64,000 nucleotides of DNA, taken from NCBI RefSeq assembly GCF_005877885.1, contig NZ_VCHY01000001.1, positions 62,001 through 126,000 on the forward strand, in the 5' to 3' direction. Shown here one piece after another: positions 40,387 to 49,171 of this stretch. Position 1 is the stretch's first letter, and each line of letters opens with the position of its first letter. The notes below the pieces were generated by a model, which had not been told where the DNA came from, searched no databases, and was given only the letters and a program-made list of their open reading frames with translations. The stretch comes from Labilibacter sediminis (GTDB taxonomy: Bacteria > Bacteroidota > Bacteroidia > Bacteroidales > Marinilabiliaceae). A program made the position numbers and the translations under genes.

Positions 40387-42576
40387 TTAGTTACGAATCA
40401 TTACCTTTTTAGTTTGCACCTTTTTATTCATGGAAACATTGATAAAATACATTCCATTGTGCAAAGCAGATACATCAAAAGTATACCTGCATGTATTGTG
40501 TGGCGTTGCCTCTAATACTTTATAGCCTGCTGAATTATAAATACAAGCTTTGGCATTGGCAACATTTTCATTAAAAATCACCTCCAGCACTCCATTTGAT
40601 GCCGGGTTAGGATATAATGAAAACCACTCCGGCTGCTTTACTCTATTATTAAGGATAGAAGTAACTGTTCCATACGGATAAGAATTGATTGTACAGGTGG
40701 CTGAAACACCTGAGCTCCCCATTACAGTAGCCGTAATTATTGCACTTCCATCGCTGTGGGTGATTATAAAACCATATTCATTAATTGTAGCTACTGAGGG
40801 GTTATTGCTACTCCACTCAACAGCATAGCTATTATCGCTATTGGAGCTTACCACTGCACTTAAATGAGCGGTTTCACCAGCAATAACATTAATAGCCTCT
40901 TTCGATAGTGTTATACCTGTAGAGACCGACGGATTGCCTACTTTAACAACACATTGCTTATACACTTGCTGGCGATCTATTACTTTGGCAGTGATAAGGG
41001 CATACCCGTCACTATGGGCAGTGACTAAACCTGTTTGATCAACCGAAGCTACTGTTGTATTGTTACTACTCCATAGCACTACATCGTTAAAAGCATCAAG
41101 CGGAAGGATAGTAGCCGACAGCTGCTCGGTATCATTTACATTTACCATCAGATTGTTGGCAGACAGTGTTAGCTCATTTGCCCAAACAAGGTCATCATGC
41201 ATCAAACCTAAAAATCCTGGATATTGTAAACCGGCTTCCCATTGTTGCATTATCGCTTCAAGCTGGTCTCTGTTACTCCTATAATCGGCATTCCAGTATA
41301 GATTATTCCCATCAGCATCGTTCTCACTAATGTTGGTACTTAAATCGTAAAGTTTTTTGTTTGTGCCATCCTTAAAGTGAATCACCTTAAAATTACCATA
41401 TCGTACGGCATGACGATCCTGATCAATCTTACGAAGAAAGATTGTTTCGTGAGGTTGATTCGTATTTTCACCTTTTAGGTAGGGTATTAAGTTTATCCCA
41501 TCCAATGGTTTGTCAGGGTGAGTTGGTGAACCAGATAAAGCTGACAGAGTTGCAAAAATATCGAGTGATGATACAGGATAGTTATATACCAAGCCTGAGG
41601 TAATATTGTTTTTCCACTGCATGGCAAATGGCACCCTGTAACCGCCTTCGTACACATCACTTTTTTTACCGCGCAATACCCCATTATCCGAAGCATTTTT
41701 AGTTTCCGGCCCGCCATTATCTGAAAGAAAGAAAACAATTGTATTATCCTCAATATTTAACTCCTGTAATTTATCCAGTACTCTGCCGACACCTCGATCC
41801 ACGGCATGAACCATAGCCGCATAGGATTTTCTTTTATATCCTGTTTCATCCTGTAAATGCGGGAATAAAGCCAAATCTTCTGCTTTAGCTTGCATTGGCG
41901 TATGCGGAGCATTATAAGATAAAAACAAGAAGAAAGGATTATCCTTGTGACGCGTAACAAACTCCACGGCTTCTTTAGAAAACTCATCAGTGATATATTC
42001 ATCCGTTTCAACCGGTGTATGATTACGTAATATCCAGGTTAGGTAACTTTGTGATTCATCAGTTGCAGCATAGCTATCTTCAATAGTCAAATCCTCGGGA
42101 AAATAATTATGACCACCACCTAAATGACCATAAAACTCGTCAAATCCCCTGTTTAAAGGATGGTTTGATAAATGCGCACCCAAATGCCACTTACCGATAA
42201 TTCCAGACTTATAGCCTACTTGTGATACCGATTCTGCAATGGTCATTTCATCGAAAGGCAGACCCATATGCGGGTCATCAACCCGATACAAGGGGTTGCG
42301 CTCGAAACCAAAGCGTTGCTGATAGCGTCCTGTAATAAAGCCGGCGCGACTGGGGCCACAGACTGAATAAGTGGTATAACCGCTTGTGAATTTCACCCCA
42401 TTATCGGCAATACGATCGATGTTTGGCGTAGGTATTTCGATGGAACCATTAAAGCCCACATCACCATAACCAAGGTCATCAGCCATTATAACGATCACGT
42501 TGGGTTTATTCTGACTGTTTGCCTGAATACTTAAAGCAAACAACACTAACACAATAAAGCCTAGAGAATGTTTCAT
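40387..42576 (-). CDS. T9SS-secreted S1-family sulfatase (CGPSR) with two Big_2 domains
   Basis: 729 residues. Signal peptide ends near ANSQ; MADDLGYGDVGF; formylglycine motif CGPSR (Cys73) with AGFITGRYQQRFGF; IGKWHLGAHLSNHPLNRGFD; FLSDNGGPETKNASDNGVLR; sulfatase domain to about residue 465. Two bacterial Ig-like repeats follow, each with the pattern WSSNN-T/P-S/T-VA (VVLWSSNNTTVASVDQTGLV; AVEWSSNNPSVATINEYGFI), then a T9SS domain WFSLYPNPASNGVLEVIFN ending KVMIRN. Long stalks of this kind place the enzyme away from the cell surface. The catalytic domain is a close paralogue of that in the gene at 36210. Second gene of the 45933-36210 run, 111 nt after the propeller enzyme. Confidence 0.94.
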   Translation of the reverse strand: MKHSLGFIVLVLFALSIQANSQNKPNVIVIMADDLGYGDVGFNGSIEIPTPNIDRIADNGVKFTSGYTTYSVCGPSRAGFITGRYQQRFGFERNPLYRVDDPHMGLPFDEMTIAESVSQVGYKSGIIGKWHLGAHLSNHPLNRGFDEFYGHLGGGHNYFPEDLTIEDSYAATDESQSYLTWILRNHTPVETDEYITDEFSKEAVEFVTRHKDNPFFLFLSYNAPHTPMQAKAEDLALFPHLQDETGYKRKSYAAMVHAVDRGVGRVLDKLQELNIEDNTIVFFLSDNGGPETKNASDNGVLRGKKSDVYEGGYRVPFAMQWKNNITSGLVYNYPVSSLDIFATLSALSGSPTHPDKPLDGINLIPYLKGENTNQPHETIFLRKIDQDRHAVRYGNFKVIHFKDGTNKKLYDLSTNISENDADGNNLYWNADYRSNRDQLEAIMQQWEAGLQYPGFLGLMHDDLVWANELTLSANNLMVNVNDTEQLSATILPLDAFNDVVLWSSNNTTVASVDQTGLVTAHSDGYALITAKVIDRQQVYKQCVVKVGNPSVSTGITLSKEAINVIAGETAHLSAVVSSNSDNSYAVEWSSNNPSVATINEYGFIITHSDGSAIITATVMGSSGVSATCTINSYPYGTVTSILNNRVKQPEWFSLYPNPASNGVLEVIFNENVANAKACIYNSAGYKVLEATPHNTCRYTFDVSALHNGMYFINVSMNKKVQTKKVMIRN

Positions 42577-42687
42577 AAGCGTTTTTTATCCAATTTTCAA
42601 CTGACCAAGTAAAGAAAAGACCAGCTTGATCACAATTCGTTTCTTACCTATCATCAACCAATAATTACCTACTTAAACAGTTCGTCT

Positions 42688-45600
42688 TTATTCAACCACC
42701 ACTTTTACCTCCTGATACTTATTGTCTCGCAATAGGTGTATCACATATAATCCAGCCGTCCAATTCTTTACATCGACCTGCTGACGCCCACTTCGTAATT
42801 GCTCCTTAACGACTTCTAAGCCCTGGGAATTGTAAATGGTCATATCTACAGCTTGTTCTGCATCAATCAATTGTATATTTAATATATCAGACGAAGGATT
42901 TGGATATACCTTAATTAACTCTGCCTCGACATTATCGACACCCACATTATTAGGCAGCTCAGTTAATTGTATTGTAAAAAACCTTGGTGTTCCGCATGGA
43001 ATCGTAATACTTATCTCATCCGCTGTATTTGACAGCGTTCCGATTGATTCAGAATTTCCCAACTGATCAAACACCATGCAATCGCCAGCAATGCTACTAC
43101 CGGCCTTCAGTTTGACTGTGCGTTCAACAGGTGACAACTCGTTATTGCCCATCATGAAAACGAAGTAAGTATAGGGATCATCTTTTTGCTGTGTTACCTG
43201 CCAAAAGCAATCGCCCTCTACATAAAAATCCAGATTGTGACGTTGTTCCATTACTTCATTCGTAATCACACCTTTTGCTTCGCTTAGCGTATAATTATCC
43301 CAAGTGTCGCCATCGGTCTGATAGGCTTTATTACACCACGGATTCTGCTCAATTTCAGAAGCCAGGGTTGAAGGCACGATAGTAACAAAACCTCCCGGCA
43401 TGGAAGGAAACATATTTTCCCAACGACGTTTTGTTCCATACAGATAGGCAGTAGCATCGGTTTCCGGGATATCAGTATACCCATTCCAACAGGCCAAACG
43501 GTTAAACACATAATTACCTGTTTCCGGCTTGTATAGATAATGATCATGATTAATGCTTTGTTCGGTGAGACGGTTACTTCGATTATAGATGCCTACCGAC
43601 ACAGGTGAAATTCCTTTCATTTGATCCCTCTCTGGTGTAGCAGGATAAACACCTTTATCCACTAATTTCAAAAAGTTTAATACACCCTCCTGAAACACTT
43701 GTGTCCATTGCTTGTCTTCGCCACTGACATCGCCTCGTTCGTACAACGGATTGTTCAGTGCAGTGATTGATGTAGTTCGAAACACACTAGCACCCAGGCT
43801 GTATTGAGATAACATTTGACGCAGAACAATATGGGCATTTCTCATTCCACCCCATTCTGCCACACGATTGGCAGATAAGTTGTCGCCAATTACATTGCAT
43901 CCCCAGGTATCAACATCTCCATTCATCCACAATCCGACTCTTTCTGCCAAACTCAAATCTAATTCGGTTACATTTGAATTTTCAACACCCGGCACCAGTA
44001 TATCTTTATACTTTGGAAAATAGGTGTCGGCCTGATTCTGTGTTAAAGCGCTAAAAGTTGCGCCCTTTGCACACATCATTACCATTGGTGGTGCCGCACC
44101 AATCTGTTCGGCACGAGCTAATAAGGCATCCAGGTGTGGTATGTAAGCATCAAAATACTCGTGTTCGTTTAGCTCCCTGGTGCGTGCCATCATGTAACAT
44201 TCGCCGTCTACAACAGAAACTTCGTAACAATCGGCTAAATCTTCCGGTGTAATAAACGGGTGAGAGCCATGCCCTATTTTCAAGCAGAAATAAGCCCCTT
44301 TTTGAGCCATTGCCGCACAAAAATTCTTCATGCCTTCAGCAGTTACATTTACTTTATCGCATTCGTTAGCCATTCCATAAATACAGGAATTGACACTAGC
44401 AGCCAGGCGTATTTTTGTTGAACGATAGTTTTCCTGCCCCCCAATTTTATCGTACCAATTTTGTTGTGCATCATACACCTTTTGTGCTTGCGTTGCGCTA
44501 TTCTCTGGTGTCATCTCCCACCACAAACCACTTGCAAAATAATCGAGATACCAGATTGGTTTATCTCCCAAGGCTACCGTTCCCGAAAATTGATCGATAT
44601 CATCTGTTAGTTGATTTAAATTTTGATCAACCTCACCCAATACACCTGCACCATTTATCGTGCGTGCTTCTGTTTTCCAATTCGGGTTTGAGACATCCAC
44701 CACATAAAAATGGTCGTCGCCATTGATGGGACCTGCCAAAACCATCTTATCAGCACCTCCGTTTCTATCTTCCAGGCAAGCTCCATCTGAAAAGTGATAC
44801 ATACTATGCGCCCAGGTATAATCAGCTATTGAGAGTGTCTTGGATGAAGCATCATATTGCGTTAGGAACAGATCATCACCATAAATCGTGAACAGTTCGG
44901 CTTTTCCATCACCATCAAAATCACCAGGCACACCATGTTGCATCAGATATTTTCCTGTTTGTGTTAAATCTTCTTTATCAGACTTTTGGAAACCATGATT
45001 TTGAATTAAATAGGTTTTAGCAAAGCTTTTATATGTGCTAAGTGGCAGTTTTTCTGTTTCTGCCAGCATAGTCGAAAAAAGTTTAGTACGAGGGCCATCC
45101 TCGGGATGAAAAACACCCCAATGAGCTGCAAGTTCCGGCTTCCCGTCTCCATCCATATCATAAACACGGGCCAGTTGCTTGTCGGTAAAACCTAAGCCCG
45201 GAACTACATTGTCGGCCACAGCGTCCGTATCGCCGTTCCAATAAGCCGGGCGGGCATAAGTTGCCAAATCTGTAACATCGATAAAATTGTTACCCTCAAA
45301 ACTTTTGCGGTTCACGAAAGAAACAATCTCATCCGTTCCGTTTCCATCGAAATCGCCGGCTGCCACATGCCGAACTAAGCCAGCCACACCTGATACCTTG
45401 CCGTTATTGGGACGGACTGTTTTTAACTTCACCCCTGAGGTGCTCAGGATATGAATAAGCCCATCCACACCTGAAGTAGCAATTATGGTTTGGCCTCCTG
45501 CTCCTTTGCCAACTGTGGCTGAATACAAGGCTCCTGTACTCACTTCTTTATCCAAAAGCAGCTCGCCTGATGATGACAAAATACGTATGTACCCGTCCGT

Positions 45601-45933
45601 TCCAGGTAAAAGAATTTCATCACCTGTATGTTCGGCATAAACATCATCGGCAAATATTCTTAGCCCCATGGTAGGCAGATTGGTATACTCCCATAAGCGA
45701 TTATCGGCTGCGGGGTCTGCTATCTGGTCAAGGCAATTAAAAGCAATTACCTTTCCTTCTACAGTCATTGCAACAACATAGTCTTTTGCTCCAACTCCGT
45801 CAATGTCGGCGGTTGTTACGTGGATTAAGTTATCACCCTGTGTGTTATAGGGTTGAAAAGCGCTTTGCGCCTTTAATAAACTATTACTTAGTGTCAGAGC
45901 AGTAACAACAAGGGAAAATAGTAATTCTTTCAT
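42688..45933 (-). CDS. T9SS-secreted FG-GAP propeller enzyme, candidate lambda-carrageenase-like (GH150)
   Basis: 1081 residues. Signal peptide (to about KAQ, residue 23), then an FG-GAP/VCBS-type beta-propeller (about 25-470) with repeated Asp-rich loops AAGDFDGNGTDEIVSF, VYDMDGDGKPELAAHW and PGDFDGDGKAELFTIY. A large second domain (about 480-985) has YLDYFASGLWWEMTPENS, KIRLAASVNSCIYGMANECD, KGAYFCLKIGHGSHPF and WMNGDVDTWGCNVIGDNLSA, with alternating pattern like an alpha/beta barrel; a T9SS domain (IKVYPNPSSDILNIQ to EVKVVVE) ends it. From known biology, lambda-carrageenase is a large secreted protein with an N-terminal propeller and a unique catalytic domain, which matches in layout and setting beside carrageenan-type sulfatases. 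I cannot confirm sequence similarity. Heads the sulfatase operon and carries the tandem leader at 45958-46181. Confidence 0.7.
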   Translation of the reverse strand: MKELLFSLVVTALTLSNSLLKAQSAFQPYNTQGDNLIHVTTADIDGVGAKDYVVAMTVEGKVIAFNCLDQIADPAADNRLWEYTNLPTMGLRIFADDVYAEHTGDEILLPGTDGYIRILSSSGELLLDKEVSTGALYSATVGKGAGGQTIIATSGVDGLIHILSTSGVKLKTVRPNNGKVSGVAGLVRHVAAGDFDGNGTDEIVSFVNRKSFEGNNFIDVTDLATYARPAYWNGDTDAVADNVVPGLGFTDKQLARVYDMDGDGKPELAAHWGVFHPEDGPRTKLFSTMLAETEKLPLSTYKSFAKTYLIQNHGFQKSDKEDLTQTGKYLMQHGVPGDFDGDGKAELFTIYGDDLFLTQYDASSKTLSIADYTWAHSMYHFSDGACLEDRNGGADKMVLAGPINGDDHFYVVDVSNPNWKTEARTINGAGVLGEVDQNLNQLTDDIDQFSGTVALGDKPIWYLDYFASGLWWEMTPENSATQAQKVYDAQQNWYDKIGGQENYRSTKIRLAASVNSCIYGMANECDKVNVTAEGMKNFCAAMAQKGAYFCLKIGHGSHPFITPEDLADCYEVSVVDGECYMMARTRELNEHEYFDAYIPHLDALLARAEQIGAAPPMVMMCAKGATFSALTQNQADTYFPKYKDILVPGVENSNVTELDLSLAERVGLWMNGDVDTWGCNVIGDNLSANRVAEWGGMRNAHIVLRQMLSQYSLGASVFRTTSITALNNPLYERGDVSGEDKQWTQVFQEGVLNFLKLVDKGVYPATPERDQMKGISPVSVGIYNRSNRLTEQSINHDHYLYKPETGNYVFNRLACWNGYTDIPETDATAYLYGTKRRWENMFPSMPGGFVTIVPSTLASEIEQNPWCNKAYQTDGDTWDNYTLSEAKGVITNEVMEQRHNLDFYVEGDCFWQVTQQKDDPYTYFVFMMGNNELSPVERTVKLKAGSSIAGDCMVFDQLGNSESIGTLSNTADEISITIPCGTPRFFTIQLTELPNNVGVDNVEAELIKVYPNPSSDILNIQLIDAEQAVDMTIYNSQGLEVVKEQLRSGRQQVDVKNWTAGLYVIHLLRDNKYQEVKVVVE

Positions 45934-45957
45934 GCGTTTATAATTTTCATTTGTTGC

Positions 45958-46181
45958 ATGGAACTCTCAAGAAAATTTAATTATTCGCTTGTGTGAAAAA
46001 TTGAATAATTAAATTTTGCATGGTCGTTTCATGTGTTTAAAAATTTCTTTCAGTTGTCACATGGAACTCTCAAAAAAATTCATTATTCACTTAATTTTAA
46101 CAATAATAGGTATTCATGAATACTTCGTATTTCATACACCTTTGTATAAATTAGATTATTGAATTTTTATGCTCGTTTCAT
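45958..46181 (-). promoter_or_regulatory. Leader module before the propeller enzyme, two tandem copies
   Basis: Proximal copy 45958-46033: a perfect 15-bp inverted repeat (45972-45986 with 46003-46017; AAAATTTAATTATTC) with 16-nt loop, bounded on the plus strand by ATGGAACTCTCAAG and GCATGGTCGTTTCATG. Distal copy 46061-46181 has the same bounds and a similar stem but a loop several times longer. In the mRNA sense it ends 24 nt before the ATG at 45933. The distal copy reaches into the space right after the esterase stop codon (46195). Confidence 0.7.
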
Positions 46182-46194
46182 CGTTCAATTTCAG

Positions 46195-47067
46195 TTAATT
46201 ATCATCAATTTTCATCAATGATTTAATATGTACAGGTTTCCCTTGCAAATAGCCTAAAGAAATCAAAAACTTATCTGCATCAATCATAGTCTGATAGTGC
46301 ATCTCTTTACTTTTGCCTTTATTGAAAAAAGCATGCTCCTGGTCTTTATATAAAATCAGGTCGCAACGCTGACCTAAGTCTTCCATTTTCTTTTTATATG
46401 CTTCTGCCAATGCCGTTGTAAATAGCTTGTCTTTTGTACCCAGCATTATCAATGTGGGAGGCGTATTTTCTTTTATATTGTGATATGGGGAAAACGTTTT
46501 ATAATAAGACTTTACTCTATTATAACCATAACCATCAGGACCATTATTGGCCACCGGATTAAATAACACTAATGCTTTAGGGCGACAAGAAATGGTTGTA
46601 TCTTCTCCTGCTTCGTTAAATCCATTTACTGTGGCAGTTGCTGCAGCAATATGTCCTCCGGCAGATCCTCCACCAGCTAATATCTTATCCGAATCAATTC
46701 CGAATTCTGACGCATGCTTGCGAATCCAGCGCATAGCCGATTTTCCATCCTTCACACATTCGATGGGCGTAGTACCATTCGCTTTTTTAGTCCGGTATTG
46801 TGCACTCATGCAAACCATACCTCTGGACGCCAAATATTCACACTGTCCGTAGAAGTGTTCCGGGCCTCCACCACTCCAACCACCGCCGTGAAAGAAAACA
46901 ATGGCTACTGTTTTATCTGTGAGTTTGTGATCAGGCGGAAAGAAAATATGCATGGCTAATTCAACCTCACCGATGGTTTTATATATCACGGTTGAATCAG
47001 GTTTAAATTGGGCTAATACACCTCCTGCTGAAAAGAGCAAAAGACTTATAATGACAATATTTTTCAT
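46195..47067 (-). CDS. Secreted alpha/beta-hydrolase carbohydrate esterase
   Basis: 290 residues with a signal peptide (cleavage near LAQ, residue 20). HSL/Abhydrolase_3-type features: oxyanion motif FFHGGGWSGGG (residues 58-68), nucleophile elbow GGGSAGGH (Ser135), acid near TLIMLGTKDKLF and His in DQEHAFFNKGK. Such enzymes remove acyl groups (acetate and others) from sugars or xylo- and galacto-oligosaccharides; the exact ester is unknown. It starts 14 nt after the GH50-like gene and is last in the 53548-46195 run, suggesting deacylation coupled to backbone cleavage. Confidence 0.92.
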   Translation of the reverse strand: MKNIVIISLLLFSAGGVLAQFKPDSTVIYKTIGEVELAMHIFFPPDHKLTDKTVAIVFFHGGGWSGGGPEHFYGQCEYLASRGMVCMSAQYRTKKANGTTPIECVKDGKSAMRWIRKHASEFGIDSDKILAGGGSAGGHIAAATATVNGFNEAGEDTTISCRPKALVLFNPVANNGPDGYGYNRVKSYYKTFSPYHNIKENTPPTLIMLGTKDKLFTTALAEAYKKKMEDLGQRCDLILYKDQEHAFFNKGKSKEMHYQTMIDADKFLISLGYLQGKPVHIKSLMKIDDN

Positions 47068-47081
47068 CTTGGAACAGGTTG

Positions 47082-49136
47082 TTATTTATTAGTACGATAA
47101 TTATACATTCGATAGGTTGTTTCACGGATATATGAAATTAGCTCATAGTAAATCTGATCAGTCATGGATACCAAACCACAATTGGCATTTTCGCCGTTCC
47201 CCCGACCTGCAGTGGTAGAATTGGCCCACATAAACCAGTGAGCACCCACACACCTTGGATTTCGCATGGCTCCTTCTACAAAATTCTTATACTTCTCGCC
47301 CCTGTTACGTTGACTGGATGCATAACCAAGTCCAGTAAAGAATTTACCGACATCCAAAGCCCCAAAATTAAATTCCGATACGATAAAAGGTTTATCAATA
47401 CTCTCATGAGGATATGGATAAAACTCAACTTCATTCTCATAGGCGTTAAAGGAAAGGATATCCAGATATTTTGCAGAAACCGTGGTGTTTATTTTGTTTT
47501 TGTGTGTTCCGTGCCATCGACAGCCTATATACATTTTATTGGGGGCATATTTATCAATCAACGCTTTGGTTGTTTTAAAATACACCTCACACATGGTAGT
47601 ATAATGCTCCTCGTTAATTGTTTTAATGGCCGATGTCCTGAGTTTATCGTTGGACACCTTTGTTTGCAGCAATTCATTCCAGCTTTTAAATGAAGCCCCG
47701 GTCAGTTTATTAAACTTTTCAATGGTATTTAAGCGCTTCTGCAAGAGCTCTACAAACACTTTTTTGCCAGCACAATCTGCACCTTTTGCCAATGTATAGT
47801 TGGCAAAACTATACGGGTTTCCCCAATGGATTTCATTATTGATAAAGAAACCGAAAAAGAAAGGATCATCCTTCACAAAAGCAGCTTTCGCTTTGATTTT
47901 TCGCTCCACATCTTCCTTCCAAAGAGGATCGAACACATCCGGAAATTTATCGTTAAGCGCTGGTGATACCGAATTTATATACACTGTATAGGGTAGCTTT
48001 AACTCTTCGGGGTACTCCCCAACCGTTTCAGCCGACCAGCCACCTAAAGTGTTCAGTCCCCAGCTTTTCATGCGTTTTAAAGATGTTGCCACATATTCCT
48101 CTTCACTACCTTCACCATATTTGCGATAAAGGTTGGCCAGACCATGACTGTAACTGTTCTTACTGAAAAGTAAGGCATTGTCTTTATTTTTTGACGGGAT
48201 GCCTTCAAAAAAGTGCTCGCGACCTTTTAATGGCGTTGAGACAGTTAATTTACCTGCACCGTTGACACCTGTAGACCAAAACAAGCAACCATCCGGATCG
48301 ATGATCCACCATTTCCCGTTTATCTTTTGCGTCCTGAAATTGCCTGTGGCTTCAAACTTAGGCCCGTTGGCAAAACCACCAAAGCGGTTCCATTCCTTTG
48401 AGCTGGGATGTGCCTTAATATCCTTTTTTTCTTTTATGATAGCTTCTGCAAACTGGCTGCCGTCAGTAATTTTACCTTCCCAAACAGCATGTTTGTACTG
48501 ACCGTATTTGTTTATAAAAGGAAAGAAATCTTCTTTGTTCCTGGCGTATAATTCAGGTACTCCGGGGTGATTTTTAAATAATCGTTTTATAATAACCTCT
48601 CTTTCAAATTCCTGCTTAGGGAAAATTACCTTTAATGCCTTTATGTGTTTGGCATCTATACCATCAAAGTTTAAGATAACACCACCCGGCATTCCCTTCA
48701 TTTGTGGAAAATCTGTCGCTTGTGGATAATCAGGTGTGTTCACCTTATCCCTGATCATTACGCAATTGAACTCCAGATTTTCATTGTTACGCAAAAAACC
48801 AATATGTTTGTTTTTAACCGGTTTAAATTTTCCTTTTCTTCGGGGATTATCGTATAACAATACAGGCTCAAAACGAACTTCTTCTTTTGTAAGATTTTCC
48901 AGTTCTATACTAAAAAACACCCATTGTGTTAAATCCCAATATTTATTTTTAGGGTTAAAAGTGATGATACCTTGCTCCCCAGATTTTACATTAATTTTTA
49001 TAGCATCTCCTTCGTTTGTTGCGTCTAAATTTTGTGTTTGATATGTAAAATCAGTGATATCCTGATACTGTTTTTTCTGTGCAAAACCTTGTATAGTGAT
49101 TGCTGCAATGAGCATTAAAAAAGTAAACCTCCTCAT
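47082..49136 (-). CDS. GH50-like beta-agarase-type glycosidase (copy 1)
   Basis: 684 residues. Signal peptide to about residue 20 (AAITIQGFAQ). A beta-sandwich domain (about 25-215; WVFFSIELENLTKEEVRFEP) is followed by a TIM barrel with KINGKWWIIDPDGCLFWSTG, SLKRMKSWGLNTLGGWSAET, FFGFFINNEIHWGNPYS (Glu435, fitting the acid/base) and KPFIVSEFNFGALDVGKFFT (Glu588, fitting the nucleophile), ending VGAHWFMWANSTTAGRGNGE. This layout and these motifs fit family GH50, which cleaves beta-1,4 bonds in agarose-type galactans. It may be exo- or endo-acting. No T9SS tail, so periplasmic or otherwise anchored. It lies between a beta-helix gene and the esterase, and has a paralogue at 57290. Confidence 0.88.
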   Translation of the reverse strand: MRRFTFLMLIAAITIQGFAQKKQYQDITDFTYQTQNLDATNEGDAIKINVKSGEQGIITFNPKNKYWDLTQWVFFSIELENLTKEEVRFEPVLLYDNPRRKGKFKPVKNKHIGFLRNNENLEFNCVMIRDKVNTPDYPQATDFPQMKGMPGGVILNFDGIDAKHIKALKVIFPKQEFEREVIIKRLFKNHPGVPELYARNKEDFFPFINKYGQYKHAVWEGKITDGSQFAEAIIKEKKDIKAHPSSKEWNRFGGFANGPKFEATGNFRTQKINGKWWIIDPDGCLFWSTGVNGAGKLTVSTPLKGREHFFEGIPSKNKDNALLFSKNSYSHGLANLYRKYGEGSEEEYVATSLKRMKSWGLNTLGGWSAETVGEYPEELKLPYTVYINSVSPALNDKFPDVFDPLWKEDVERKIKAKAAFVKDDPFFFGFFINNEIHWGNPYSFANYTLAKGADCAGKKVFVELLQKRLNTIEKFNKLTGASFKSWNELLQTKVSNDKLRTSAIKTINEEHYTTMCEVYFKTTKALIDKYAPNKMYIGCRWHGTHKNKINTTVSAKYLDILSFNAYENEVEFYPYPHESIDKPFIVSEFNFGALDVGKFFTGLGYASSQRNRGEKYKNFVEGAMRNPRCVGAHWFMWANSTTAGRGNGENANCGLVSMTDQIYYELISYIRETTYRMYNYRTNK

Positions 49137-49171
49137 TATTACGATTTCTTAATTTATTATAGAATTAATAT

